A stretch of 64,000 nt of DNA from Comamonas sp. lk. Lineage in GTDB: Bacteria; Pseudomonadota; Gammaproteobacteria; Burkholderiales; Burkholderiaceae_C. The DNA is taken from the NCBI RefSeq assembly GCF_900564145.1, contig NZ_UOOB01000001.1, forward strand, positions 682,001-746,000. The letters run 5' to 3'. The notes beneath the pieces are model-generated. The model was not told where the DNA came from and searched no databases. It saw only the letters and a list, made by a program, of their open reading frames with translations. Of this stretch, positions 9,524 through 18,127 are shown in pieces. How positions within the stretch are numbered: the first letter of the stretch is position 1; every line of letters begins with the position of its first letter. Both the position numbers and the translations under genes were made by a program.

Positions 9524-9550
9524 TCAAGTGTGTCGGTGATTTGCCGATAC
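9524..9550 (+). promoter_or_regulatory. Sigma-28 (FliA)-like promoter of fliD
   Basis: TCAAGTGT, 11 bases, then GCCGATAC: three of four -35 bases, seven of eight -10 bases, and exact consensus spacing. It lies 115 bases before the fliD start. Confidence 0.6.
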
Positions 9551-9664
9551 ATCGTGTGCAGTGCTGTCCACACAGTGGCTGGGCTGGTGCGTGCCCGGGC
9601 TGCTGTTCAATGACGCAAGCCATGCGTGCTGCGCGCAGCTGCGTTGGCGGCGAGGGAGATTGTT

Positions 9665-11107
9665 ATGGGTATCAGCTCGGTAGGTCTTGGCAGCGGCCTA
9701 GACGTTGAAAAAATTGTCACTCAGTTGGTGGCACTGGAGTCTAAGCCGTTGGCGACCTTGCAGACCAAGGCCAGCGGCATCAATACGCAGATTTCGGCTT
9801 TTAGCCAGTTGAAATCGCAGATTGCCAATCTGCAGGAGCAGGCGACCAAGCTCACCAAAAAAGAGACCTGGCTGGGCAATACCTTGACCTCGTCCAATGC
9901 GGCCACAGTCAGCGGTACGGCCACGGCGGCTGCGGTGCAGGCAACCTATGACGTAATGGTCTCGCAAATGGCGGCGGGCCAGACTGTGGGCTCAGGCTTG
10001 GTTCCGCCTAAAACATCTTTGGGTACGGGCAAGCTGACTATCACCATGGGGGAGTGGGGTAGTACCAGTTCCTCGGGTGTGTCCAGCGATTTCAAGGTCA
10101 ATACCAAGGATGGTGCGAATGTCAGCTTCTCTGTGGATATCACGGCTGAAGATGATTCGCTGACCAAAATTGCGGCCAAAATCAATGCGGCCAAAGGCGA
10201 TGTGAGCGCCACCGTGCTCAAGGATCACACGGGCGAACGCCTGGTGCTGCAATCCAAAACCACGGGTGTCAATTCGGCTTTTCAAGTGAAGGCAGAAGGC
10301 GTGGAGCTGCAGCGATTTGCCTATGACGGCGGCAATACCGTTGGTGGCATGAATCGCTCGGTTCAAGCTCAAGACACCTTGGCCACCATCAACGGCATTC
10401 AGATGGCATCACATACCTCCACCTTCACGGATGTGGCGGAAGGTGTGACGCTGACAGTCTCCCAAAAGATGGAAGACAAAGCCGCGCCCGTGCGCATTAC
10501 GATTGCCAATGACAGTGCGGCAGCCAAGACTGCGCTCAAGAATTTTGTAGAGTCGTACAACGCTTTGAGCAACGCGCTCACCACGATGACGGCTTACAAC
10601 AAGGACGCCAAGACGGCGGGCACGCTGCAAGGGGATTCCACGGCCGTGAATCTGCAATCGGCCTTGCGTCGCATTGTCTCCGGCCCCGGCGGTGAAGGCG
10701 GTGCATTTGCCAGCCTGTCGCAGGTGGGGATTGCATTCCAGAAGGATGGCACGCTCAAGATCGACGACACCAAGCTGGACAAGGCGCTCAAGGATCCGGA
10801 GAGCATGTCCCAATTCTTTGCCGTGGACCCGGCCGGTACCGATCAGGATGGTTTTGCCGTGCGTCTGAAGGATTTCACCACCGGCTTGTTGGCGACGGAT
10901 GGCACTTTTGCTACCAAGGACACTTCGCTCAAAGACTCGCTCAAGCGCAATACCTCGGATCAGGAGCGTCAGAGCAGCAAAGTCGCGGCGTATGAAGTGC
11001 GCTTGCGCGCTCAGTACTCGCGTCTGGATACGCAGATGGCCAGCCTGTCTGCGCTGGATACCTATATCACCCAGCAAGTAGCGGCCTGGAACAAGTCCGG
11101 CAGCTGA
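9665..11107 (+). CDS. fliD: Flagellar filament cap protein FliD (HAP2)
   Basis: A 480-residue capping protein that directs flagellin folding at the filament tip. The N-terminal region starts MGISSVGLGSGLDVEKIVTQLV, the standard FliD_N opening. A central region carries the beta-rich D2/D3 segments, and the C-terminal coiled-coil region (about 290-475) ends SALDTYITQQVAAWNKSGS. I start it at ATG 9665, which gives the family N-terminus; a longer form from 9626 would add 13 atypical residues. fliS and fliT follow, the usual order. Confidence 0.95.
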   Translation: MGISSVGLGSGLDVEKIVTQLVALESKPLATLQTKASGINTQISAFSQLKSQIANLQEQATKLTKKETWLGNTLTSSNAATVSGTATAAAVQATYDVMVSQMAAGQTVGSGLVPPKTSLGTGKLTITMGEWGSTSSSGVSSDFKVNTKDGANVSFSVDITAEDDSLTKIAAKINAAKGDVSATVLKDHTGERLVLQSKTTGVNSAFQVKAEGVELQRFAYDGGNTVGGMNRSVQAQDTLATINGIQMASHTSTFTDVAEGVTLTVSQKMEDKAAPVRITIANDSAAAKTALKNFVESYNALSNALTTMTAYNKDAKTAGTLQGDSTAVNLQSALRRIVSGPGGEGGAFASLSQVGIAFQKDGTLKIDDTKLDKALKDPESMSQFFAVDPAGTDQDGFAVRLKDFTTGLLATDGTFATKDTSLKDSLKRNTSDQERQSSKVAAYEVRLRAQYSRLDTQMASLSALDTYITQQVAAWNKSGS

Positions 11108-11131
11108 TTTGCCAAGGGCAGAAGATAGGAC

Positions 11132-11158
11132 TTAATTCCCTCCTGAGTCTGCCGATAA
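11132..11158 (+). promoter_or_regulatory. Sigma-28 (FliA)-like promoter of fliS
   Basis: TTAATTCC, 11 bases, then a perfect GCCGATAA (11151-11158), located 43 bases before the fliS ATG. The -10 is consensus; the -35 matches in three of four bases. Confidence 0.6.
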
Positions 11159-11201
11159 CAAATGCAGTGATCTGAGAAACTGCAAACAAGGAGTGGTCGT
11201 G

Positions 11202-11615
11202 ATGTTTACCCCAGCCAATGCGCGCGCAATGTCGGCTTACCGTCAGGTGGGTGTGCAATCCATGGTGGATGGTGCATCGCCCCAGCAGCTGATCAAGATG
11301 TTGTTTGACGGTCTGGTGGCGTCCATCAACGCCGCGCGTGGAGCCATGGAACGTGGCGATATCGGCGAAAAAGTGCGCCATATCGGCAAGGCCGTGCGCA
11401 TTTTGCAAGAAGGCTTGCTGGCGGTGCTGGACAAGGAAAAAGGCGGCGAGCTGGCGGACAACCTGGCTGCACTCTACGACTACTGCACCACGCGTTTGAC
11501 CTTGGCCAATGCGCGCAACGATGTGGCCATGGTCAATGAAGTGGCGCAACTGGTGGGCACCGTGGCGCAAGGCTGGACCGAGATGACAAATGCACCGGCA
11601 CCTGCTGGGGCTTGA
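11202..11615 (+). CDS. fliS: Flagellin export chaperone FliS
   Basis: A 137-residue helical chaperone that binds the flagellin C-terminus and prevents early polymerisation. Family features are AMSAYRQVGVQSMVDGASPQQLIKMLFDGLVASINAARGA in the first 50 residues and the long helices that follow. I start at ATG 11202, preceded by AAGGAG; in-frame GTGs at 11193 and 11199 are closer to the ribosome site than expected. The stop overlaps the fliT start. Confidence 0.93.
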   Translation: MFTPANARAMSAYRQVGVQSMVDGASPQQLIKMLFDGLVASINAARGAMERGDIGEKVRHIGKAVRILQEGLLAVLDKEKGGELADNLAALYDYCTTRLTLANARNDVAMVNEVAQLVGTVAQGWTEMTNAPAPAGA

Positions 11616-11917
11616 TGATGGAGCACACTTTGATCGATTTCTACCGTGCCATAGAGCAAAGCAGCGCCAAGATGCTGCAGGCGGCCCAGGATAAAGATTG
11701 GGAGGGCGTTGCGCGTTACGAGGGCACTTGCGCCGTGCTGATCGAGCAGCTGCGCTTTCGCTCACGTGAGGAAAAACTGGCCCCCGAACTGCGCAAGGAA
11801 AAAGCGCGCATCATGCAACGCATCTTGCGCAACGACGCCCAGATTCGCGTGCTGGCTGAGCCATGGCTGGCCAATTTCGAACACCTGTTTGACGGTCAGC
11901 CGCATGTGATGCACTGA
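11615..11917 (+). CDS. fliT: FliT-like flagellar chaperone
   Basis: A 100-residue helical protein directly after fliS, its ATG overlapping the fliS stop codon, so translation is probably coupled. FliT is the export chaperone for FliD and in enterics also inhibits FlhDC. The assignment rests on size, helical charged sequence (YRAIEQSSAKMLQAAQDKDW, then LAPELRKEKARIMQRIL) and position; FliT proteins are poorly conserved. ATG 11618 is an equally possible start. Confidence 0.8.
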   Translation: MMEHTLIDFYRAIEQSSAKMLQAAQDKDWEGVARYEGTCAVLIEQLRFRSREEKLAPELRKEKARIMQRILRNDAQIRVLAEPWLANFEHLFDGQPHVMH

Positions 11918-11943
11918 GAGTCCGACCGTCGGCTCAAGATGAC

Positions 11944-11979
11944 AAAGCCCTGTCGCAGCAATGCGGCAGGGCTTTCTTG
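11944..11979 (+). terminator. Terminator after fliS-fliT
   Basis: The arms AAAGCCCTG (11944-11952) and CAGGGCTTT (11967-11975) pair perfectly, with additional weaker pairing inside, and are followed by CTTG. It lies 27 bases after fliT. Confidence 0.75.
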
Positions 11980-12076
11980 TTGGCGCTCAAAGATTTGAAT
12001 GAAATCGGCCTGAAGTTCTTTACCGACAAGCGCTTGCAGCTATCGAATCAATGAGCGTTGCGTGGATGCTTGAAAG

Positions 12077-12109
12077 CAAAAAGCCCGCATGTCATCACAA
12101 CCTGCGGGC
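12077..12109 (-). terminator. Terminator after fliE (reverse strand)
   Basis: On the reverse strand GCCCGCA and TGCGGGC (12103-12109 and 12083-12089) form a stem that is followed by TTTTTG. It lies 38 bases downstream of the fliE stop. Confidence 0.75.
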
Positions 12110-12146
12110 AAGCCTTGGAGGGCAAAAGCGTTGGTGTGAGCGTTGC

Positions 12147-12461
12147 TCACACCTGCATATTCATCACATCGGTATAGGCCTGTACCAGGCGGTTGCGCAC
12201 ATGCAGCGTGGCTTGAAAGCCGATCTGTGATTTCTGCATGGCCAGCATGGTCTGCTCCAGGCTGACGGCCGGGTTCTCCAGTTGCACTTCGCGTTGTAGC
12301 TGGCCGGAGTGGTTCTGGGCGCTGCTGACTTCCTTCAGTGCGCCCTGCAGGGCCTGGCTGAATCCGCCGGCTGCCACGGCAGGGCTGCCGGTGGCGGCAA
12401 GGCCTTTGGTGAGCGGGCTGCCGCTGACGGGGGAGGTGAGGCTGGGAATTCGCAAGTCCAT
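12147..12461 (-). CDS. fliE: Flagellar hook-basal body protein FliE
   Basis: A 104-residue protein linking the MS ring to the rod. The C-terminal two-thirds contain the family pattern FSQALQGALKEVSSAQNHSG and then SLEQTMLAMQKSQIGFQATLHVRNRLVQAYTDVMNMQV, which is the diagnostic FliE ending. It is transcribed alone, divergently from fliF, sharing a control region with a probable FlhDC site. A rho-independent terminator follows. Confidence 0.95.
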   Translation of the reverse strand: MDLRIPSLTSPVSGSPLTKGLAATGSPAVAAGGFSQALQGALKEVSSAQNHSGQLQREVQLENPAVSLEQTMLAMQKSQIGFQATLHVRNRLVQAYTDVMNMQV

Positions 12462-12545
12462 ATAGATTCCAACAGGAGTTGGTGAGATGGCGTGATCCTA
12501 GGTTTTTGAGAGCGCGGCAGACGGGCGATAAGTGGGGGGTTTGGC

Positions 12546-12589
12546 GCGCTTATCGGGGGAATGTGAAGACCGGTAGTCCGAATAATCCA
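12546..12589. promoter_or_regulatory. Probable FlhDC box between fliE and fliF
   Basis: Two inverted half-sites, 12546-12563 (reverse-strand reading CATTCCCCCGATAAGCGC) and 12574-12589 (TAGTCCGAATAATCCA), are separated by 10 bases. The FlhDC consensus is two inverted AAYG-N2/3-AAATARCG-like boxes 10-12 bases apart. The same arrangement with the same spacer length recurs before fliL (19513-19559), which strengthens the call. It is placed to serve both fliE and fliF. Confidence 0.55.
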
Positions 12590-12632
12590 CAGGACGCTAG
12601 ACCTCGTGTGGGGTCTGACACATGGAACTCAA

Positions 12633-14354
12633 ATGTCTGCTGTTGCTGAAGTCCCTCACTCTGCCGGTGCACCTGCCGCCCGCCCTGCCGTCATGCAGCG
12701 CTGGAATGCGTTGGACCGTGCTCAGCGCCTGCGATGGGGTGCGCTGGCGGCCCTGGTAGCGGTCGGTCTGGTGGCTGCTGCGGTGTTTTACCGCCAGCCT
12801 GATTACAAGCTGCTGTTCTCCAATCTGAGCGACAAGGATGGCGGCGCCATCGTGGCCCAGCTCAGCCAGCTGAACGTGCCCTACCAGTACAGCGAAGGCG
12901 GCGGCGCCATCATGATTCCGGCCGACCGGGTACACGATGTGCGCCTGAAGCTGGCCACCCAGGGCCTGCCCAAGGGATCGGTGACAGGCTTTGAACTGAT
13001 GGAGAACAGCAAGTTCGGCATCACCCAGTTTCAGGAACGGCTGAATTTTCAGCGCGGTCTGGAGGGCGAGCTGACGCGCTCCATTCTGGCCTTGAGCGCC
13101 GTGCAAAGCGCACGCGTGCACCTGGCGCTGCCCAATCAGAACGGTTTCTTTCGCGAGCAGCAAAAGCCTTCGGCTTCGGTGCTGCTGAGCCTGCACCCGG
13201 GCCGTGTGCTGGACCGCACCCAGTTGGCGGGCATTGTGCATCTGGTGGCATCCAGCGTGCCCGAAATGCAGCCTGAAGCGGTCAGCGTGCTCGATGACTC
13301 GGGCAAGCTGCTGTCCCAGTCGCCTGACGGTAGCGGTGGCAACATCGACATGCAGCAGCTCAATTACACGCAGCAGATCGAGCAGCAGTATGTGCGCCGC
13401 ATTCTGGACATTCTGGAGCCCGTAGTCGGCAAGAACAATGTGAAGGCCCAGGTCTCGGCCGAAATGGACTTCAGCCAGACCGAGCAAACTTCCGAGCAGC
13501 ATCGCCCCAATCAGGCGGCCGATGGCGGAGCCATTCGCAGCCAGCAGGTGGTTGAGAACCTCAACGATGCCAAGCCGCCCATGCCCACGGGCGTGCCCGG
13601 TGCTGCCAGCAACCAACCGCCGCCCAATTCCACGGCCCCCATCAACGGAGCCAACCCTGCGCCGCAGGCCGCCGACGGCCAGCAAGGCCAAAGCCGTGGG
13701 CAAGGCAATGGTAAGCGCGAATCCATTACCAACTACGAGGTGGATAAAACCGTGCGTGTCACCCGTGGCGGCAGCTCGGGCGCCATCAAGCGCCTGACGG
13801 CAGCCGTCGTGGTCAACGCTCCTCTGGTCGCGCCGGCCGCTACCGGTACCGATGTCGCCACCGCCGCCACTGCGGCAGCCGCGACCAGCGGCCTGCGTGC
13901 CTTGAGTGCACAGCAGCAGGAGCAGCTTTTGAGCCTGGTGAAGCAAACCGTGGGCTTCAGTGCAGATCGTGGCGACTCGGTGAATCTGGTCAGCACACCT
14001 TTTGTGGATGTTGTGGCCGCCCCCGTGGAGCTGCCGTTGTGGAAAGACCCGGAGATGTTGGCCATGGCCCGAAGCCTGGGTGTGCCGATTGCACTGGCCT
14101 TGTTTGGCGCACTGGTGCTGCTGGGTCTGGTGCGTCCGTTGCTCAAGGGGCGAAAGGGCGAACAGTCTAGTTTGCGAATTGATGCGATTGAAGGCGAGTT
14201 GGTGGAGCGCCCCGCCCTGCCTGCTCCTGCGGTGGCGGATCCGTCAGCGAGCAAGGAGGGTGCCCGCATGGAGCATGCACGCCAGTTGGCCAAGCAAAAC
14301 CCGATTGCGGTGGCCAATATCGTCAAGACCTGGATCAACGGCGAGAGCGCCTGA
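12633..14354 (+). CDS. fliF: Flagellar MS-ring protein FliF
   Basis: A 573-residue inner-membrane ring protein and base for assembly. It has an N-terminal membrane helix (about 36-53, GALAALVAVGLVAAAVFY), periplasmic ring-building domains (about 55-330) with DYKLLFSNLSDKDGGAIVAQL, a Pro/Gln/Asn-rich linker (about 295-375), and a second membrane helix (about 480-505). The cytoplasmic FliG-binding tail ends AVANIVKTWINGESA. I chose ATG 12633 (MSAVAEV) because the upstream in-frame start adds residues without family similarity. It heads fliFGHIJK. Confidence 0.96.
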   Translation: MSAVAEVPHSAGAPAARPAVMQRWNALDRAQRLRWGALAALVAVGLVAAAVFYRQPDYKLLFSNLSDKDGGAIVAQLSQLNVPYQYSEGGGAIMIPADRVHDVRLKLATQGLPKGSVTGFELMENSKFGITQFQERLNFQRGLEGELTRSILALSAVQSARVHLALPNQNGFFREQQKPSASVLLSLHPGRVLDRTQLAGIVHLVASSVPEMQPEAVSVLDDSGKLLSQSPDGSGGNIDMQQLNYTQQIEQQYVRRILDILEPVVGKNNVKAQVSAEMDFSQTEQTSEQHRPNQAADGGAIRSQQVVENLNDAKPPMPTGVPGAASNQPPPNSTAPINGANPAPQAADGQQGQSRGQGNGKRESITNYEVDKTVRVTRGGSSGAIKRLTAAVVVNAPLVAPAATGTDVATAATAAAATSGLRALSAQQQEQLLSLVKQTVGFSADRGDSVNLVSTPFVDVVAAPVELPLWKDPEMLAMARSLGVPIALALFGALVLLGLVRPLLKGRKGEQSSLRIDAIEGELVERPALPAPAVADPSASKEGARMEHARQLAKQNPIAVANIVKTWINGESA

Positions 14355-14393
14355 GCCTTGATCCCCGTGGATAACTGAATAGAGAGTGCGAAT

Positions 14394-15389
14394 ATGGATG
14401 ACCGAGGCCTGAACGACGCTGCCATTTTGTTGGTCTCCCTCGGCGAGGAAGAGGCGGCCGAGGTATTCAAGCACCTGAGCCCCAAGGAAGTGCAAAAGCT
14501 GGGCGAGACCATTGCCCGCATGCGCGGCGTGACGCGTGAAAAAGTCGACTTCGTGATCGAGCGCTTTGCCAACGATGCCGCTGCACAAAGCCTGTTGGTG
14601 GACGATGCCAGCGACTATGTGCGCTCTGTGCTCAAGCGCGCTCTGGGCGATGACAAGGCCGCGCTGTTGATTGACCGCATCTTGCAGGGCGGCGACATCT
14701 CGGGCATTGAAAGCCTCAAATGGATGGATCCGTTGTCGGTGGCCGAGCTGCTGCGCGGCGAGCATCCGCAGATCGTGGCTGCCATTCTGGTGCACCTGGA
14801 GTACGAGCAGGCAGCTGCCGTGCTCATGCAGCTGCCCGAGCGTTTTCGCAGCGAAGTCATGCTGCGCGTAGCCACGCTGGAAGGTATTCAGCCCGCAGCG
14901 CTCAAGGACCTCAATGAAGTGCTGTTCCAGGTGCTGGCCGGTGGCGACAAGGTGCGTAAGACCTCGCTGGGCGGAGTGAAGACGGCGGCCGAAATGCTCA
15001 ACCAGCTGGGCGGCAATTCGGATGTGGCTGTGCTGGATTCGATTCGCAACTACGACCCCGAGCTGGCCCAGAAGATCATGGACCGCATGTTTGTCTTCGA
15101 TGACCTGGTCAAGCTTGACGACCGCTCGATACAGATGGTGCTGCGTGAGGTGGTGATGGAGACGCTGATCGTGGCGCTCAAGGGCGGCTCCATGGAAGTG
15201 CGCGACAAGGTTCTGGCCAATATGTCCATGCGTGCTTCCGAGTCGCTGCGCGAGGATCTGGAGTCGCGCGGCCCCATGCGCTTGTCCGAAGTCGAAGCCC
15301 AGCAAAAGGAAATTCTCAAGATTGTGCGCCGACTGGTCGAAGAAGGCCAGGTCACCCTAGGCGCCGGCCCGGAAGACAGCTATGTCTAA
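14394..15389 (+). CDS. fliG: Flagellar motor switch protein FliG
   Basis: A 331-residue C-ring protein that contacts MotA. The N-terminal FliF-binding part opens LNDAAILLVSLGEEEAAEVF. The middle domain carries the EHPQ motif at 123-126. The C-terminal torque domain includes MFVFDDLVKLDDRSIQMVL with the charged residues that face the stator. The gene overlaps fliH by 8 bases. Length and every domain are typical. Confidence 0.97.
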   Translation: MDDRGLNDAAILLVSLGEEEAAEVFKHLSPKEVQKLGETIARMRGVTREKVDFVIERFANDAAAQSLLVDDASDYVRSVLKRALGDDKAALLIDRILQGGDISGIESLKWMDPLSVAELLRGEHPQIVAAILVHLEYEQAAAVLMQLPERFRSEVMLRVATLEGIQPAALKDLNEVLFQVLAGGDKVRKTSLGGVKTAAEMLNQLGGNSDVAVLDSIRNYDPELAQKIMDRMFVFDDLVKLDDRSIQMVLREVVMETLIVALKGGSMEVRDKVLANMSMRASESLREDLESRGPMRLSEVEAQQKEILKIVRRLVEEGQVTLGAGPEDSYV

Positions 15390-16188
15390 TCCTGTGAACC
15401 GCAGCCATTCGCGCTTTATCCCGCAGGAAGAAATTGACGACAAGGCCGTGATGCCGTGGCGCTTTGATGCGGTCGATGCCCATGCCGGCGCCTTGGCACC
15501 CGTCACGCCTGCGCAGTTTCAGAGCTTTAGCGCGGCGGCCTTCATGCCGGCAAAGCAGCTGTCTGCCGATGTGGTGGAGATGCCGGAGCCCCAAGCGCTT
15601 GTGCCAGCCGAGCCGGCCTTGGCGCAGGAGCAGTTGCAGCAGATGCTGGAGCAGGCACGTGCCGAAGGTCTGGCGCAGGGGCTGGCCCAGGGTAAGGCGC
15701 AGACCACGCAGGAATGGCAGCGCCGCCTGGATGACTATGTGGCCGGTGTGGGCCGCGACAATGTTCAGCGCGTGGATGCCGTGCTACAGGGTCTGGATGC
15801 TGGCTTCAAACAAATGCAGACTGGCGTGGCCAGCGAACTGCTGGAGCTGGCTTGTGAAATTGCGCGCCAAGTGGTGCGCCAGGAGCTTCGCAGTCAGCCC
15901 CTGGCCTTGCTGCCCGTGGTGCGTGAGGCGCTGGACATGCTGGCCGCCGAAAGCCGTCTGGCCACGGTGCGCTTGAATCCGGCAGACTTTGCCGTGCTGG
16001 ACGAGGCCCTGCGCGCCGAACATGGCGAGCACAGCAAGATTCAATGGCTCAGCGATGCCGCAGTGGCGGCCGGTGATGTGAAAGTGGAATCCGGCGGCGC
16101 TGAAATCGATGCCGGTCTGGACAAGCGCTGGCGCCGTGCCGTGGCGGCTCTGGGTCTGGTCTCCACCTGGTATGACGGAGCGCCGTGA
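15382..16188 (+). CDS. fliH: Flagellar export ATPase regulator FliH
   Basis: A 268-residue protein that holds the FliI ATPase at the export gate and C-ring. The N-terminal 90 residues are poorly conserved; the middle has a Gln/Gly heptad-like stretch ([17 protein letters not shown], about 93-110) and the C-terminal region (about 150-265) is the V-ATPase stalk-like domain with [15 protein letters not shown]. It overlaps fliG by 8 bases and its TGA overlaps the fliI ATG, so translation is probably coupled. Confidence 0.9.
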   Translation: MSNPVNRSHSRFIPQEEIDDKAVMPWRFDAVDAHAGALAPVTPAQFQSFSAAAFMPAKQLSADVVEMPEPQALVPAEPALAQEQLQQMLEQARAEGLAQGLAQGKAQTTQEWQRRLDDYVAGVGRDNVQRVDAVLQGLDAGFKQMQTGVASELLELACEIARQVVRQELRSQPLALLPVVREALDMLAAESRLATVRLNPADFAVLDEALRAEHGEHSKIQWLSDAAVAAGDVKVESGGAEIDAGLDKRWRRAVAALGLVSTWYDGAP

Positions 16189-17630
16189 TGCAAGAGACTG
16201 CGCAAAGCAATACCTCGGACCTAGGCTCGGACCACAGCGCGGAAAACCCGTGGCTGCAATTCATGGCCAATGCCCAGGCGCGCTATGCGCAGCCCGTGGC
16301 GCTGGAGTGTCAGGGCCGTCTGACCCGCCTCACCGGTCTGGTGCTGGAAGCCAGCGGCCTGCGCGTGCCCGTGGGCGCGCAATGTCATATCCGCCAGCCC
16401 GGGCAGGAGCCGGTGCTGGCCGAAGTCGTGGGCTTTTCCGGCGAGCGGGCCTACCTCATGCCGGCCGGCGATATTCAAGGCCTGTCCAGCGGAGCCATGG
16501 TCACGCCGGTCGTGCCTTCGGTGCCGCCGCCGCTATTTGGCGCAGGGCATGAAGCAAAGATCTCCCGCTCCGTCGGCGTGCTGCGCCTGCCCATGGGCGA
16601 CGGCCTGCTGGGCCGCGTGGTGGATTCGCAAGGCACGCCGCTGGATCATGGCGGTGCCTTGGGCGATGTGCTGGCGCAGGAGCTGGACCGCAGCCCCATC
16701 AATGCCATGGAGCGCGACCCCGTGCGCGAGCCGCTGGATACCGGCGTCAAGGCCTTGAACGCCTTGCTCACCGTGGGCCGGGGTCAGCGTCTGGGCCTGT
16801 TTGCCGGCTCGGGCGTGGGCAAATCCGTGCTGCTGGGCATGATGGCCCGCTACACCCAGGCCGATGTGATCGTGGTGGGCCTGATTGGCGAGCGTGGCCG
16901 CGAGGTCAAGGAGTTTGTCGAAGACATTTTGGGCGCCCAGGATCGCAGCCGCGCCGTGGTGGTGGCTGCGCCGGCCGACGCCCCCCCGCTGCTGCGCATG
17001 CAGGGCGCCAGCTACGCCACCGCCATTGCCGAGCATTTTCGGGACAAGGGTAAGCATGTGCTGCTGCTCATGGATTCGCTGACCCGCTACGCCATGGCCC
17101 AGCGCGAGATTGCCCTGGCCATTGGCGAGCCGCCGGCCACCAAGGGCTATCCGCCATCGTGCTTTGCCAAGCTGCCCGCCCTGGTGGAGCGCAGCGGCAA
17201 TGGTTTGAACGGCGTGGGCTCGATCACGGCTTTCTACACCGTGCTGTCCGAAGGCGATGACCAGCAGGACCCGATTGCCGATGCCGCCCGTGCCATCTTG
17301 GACGGCCACGTGGTGCTGTCGCGGGCGCTGGCCGAAACCGGACATTACCCCGCCATTGATATCGAGCAGTCGGCCTCGCGTGTCATGCACAACGTGGTCA
17401 CGCGTGAGCATTTCGAGCTGGCGCGCCGCTTTCGTGCCGTGTATTCGCGCTACCAGAAAGGTCGCGATCTGGTGCAGGTGGGTGCTTATCTGGCGGGTTC
17501 CGACCCGCAGATGGACGAGTCCATTCGCCTGCAGCCGGCCATGACGGCTTTTCTGCAGCAAAGCATGTTTGAAAGCTCCGATATGGAGCACAGCGTGGCG
17601 GGCATGGCCCAGGCCGTGCAGGCCGCGTAA
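16188..17630 (+). CDS. fliI: Flagellum-specific export ATPase FliI
   Basis: A 480-residue F1-beta-like ATPase that powers unfolding and export of flagellar substrates. Walker A is GSGVGKS at 187-193 and Walker B is in [27 protein letters not shown]. The [23 protein letters not shown] region is typical of FliI/SctN proteins. I start at ATG 16188; the preceding GTG at 16185 is an alternative. Overlap with the fliH stop suggests coupled translation. Confidence 0.97.
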   Translation: MQETAQSNTSDLGSDHSAENPWLQFMANAQARYAQPVALECQGRLTRLTGLVLEASGLRVPVGAQCHIRQPGQEPVLAEVVGFSGERAYLMPAGDIQGLSSGAMVTPVVPSVPPPLFGAGHEAKISRSVGVLRLPMGDGLLGRVVDSQGTPLDHGGALGDVLAQELDRSPINAMERDPVREPLDTGVKALNALLTVGRGQRLGLFAGSGVGKSVLLGMMARYTQADVIVVGLIGERGREVKEFVEDILGAQDRSRAVVVAAPADAPPLLRMQGASYATAIAEHFRDKGKHVLLLMDSLTRYAMAQREIALAIGEPPATKGYPPSCFAKLPALVERSGNGLNGVGSITAFYTVLSEGDDQQDPIADAARAILDGHVVLSRALAETGHYPAIDIEQSASRVMHNVVTREHFELARRFRAVYSRYQKGRDLVQVGAYLAGSDPQMDESIRLQPAMTAFLQQSMFESSDMEHSVAGMAQAVQAA

Positions 17631-17656
17631 ATCGAAAACAACCAGGGAGTTGCAAC

Positions 17657-18127
17657 ATGTCATCCGTGAACGCTTTGATGGTGGCCATTGATGCCGCCGT
17701 GCGCAAACGCGACGCCGCCCGCACGGGTTTGCAGGAGCGTCAGAGCGCACAGCAGGCGGCACAGGCCCAGATGGACCAGTTGCAAGCCTATATGCAGGAA
17801 ATGCAGACCCGCTGGGGCGCGCAGGACGGCCTGGCCGTGCAGCCAGAGGTCATGCATCACCACTACCAGTTCATGGACAGACTGCAACACGCCATCAGTC
17901 TGCAGACTTCGGTGCTGGTCGATGTGCGGATTCGACTCGAAGCCGCGCAGCAGGCCTTGCTGGCTGCCGAGCTGCGGGTCAGCAGTCTCAACAAGGTGGT
18001 GGACGTGCGCAAGCGCGACATGGCCCTGGTCCAGATGCGTCGTGAGCAAAAAGAGACCGATGAGCGCGCCGCCTTGCAGTTCTTCCGGCGCAGCCTGGGT
18101 TTGCAGATGCAGGAGGCGGCACCATGA
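17657..18127 (+). CDS. fliJ: Flagellar export chaperone FliJ
   Basis: A 156-residue, almost wholly coiled-coil protein that couples the FliI ATPase to the export gate. The long charged helices (RDAARTGLQERQSAQQAAQA near 17-36, and the second helix of about 70-135) fit FliJ. Sequence conservation in this family is low, so the call depends on position between fliI and fliK, length and helix pattern. Its stop overlaps the fliK start by 4 bases. Confidence 0.85.
   Translation: MSSVNALMVAIDAAVRKRDAARTGLQERQSAQQAAQAQMDQLQAYMQEMQTRWGAQDGLAVQPEVMHHHYQFMDRLQHAISLQTSVLVDVRIRLEAAQQALLAAELRVSSLNKVVDVRKRDMALVQMRREQKETDERAALQFFRRSLGLQMQEAAP

Noticed and set aside
12597..13946. 449-codon open frame on the strand opposite fliF
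   Set aside because: It mirrors fliF codon structure, is rich in His, Gln and Gly, and has no recognisable domain; such shadows are common in GC-rich genes.
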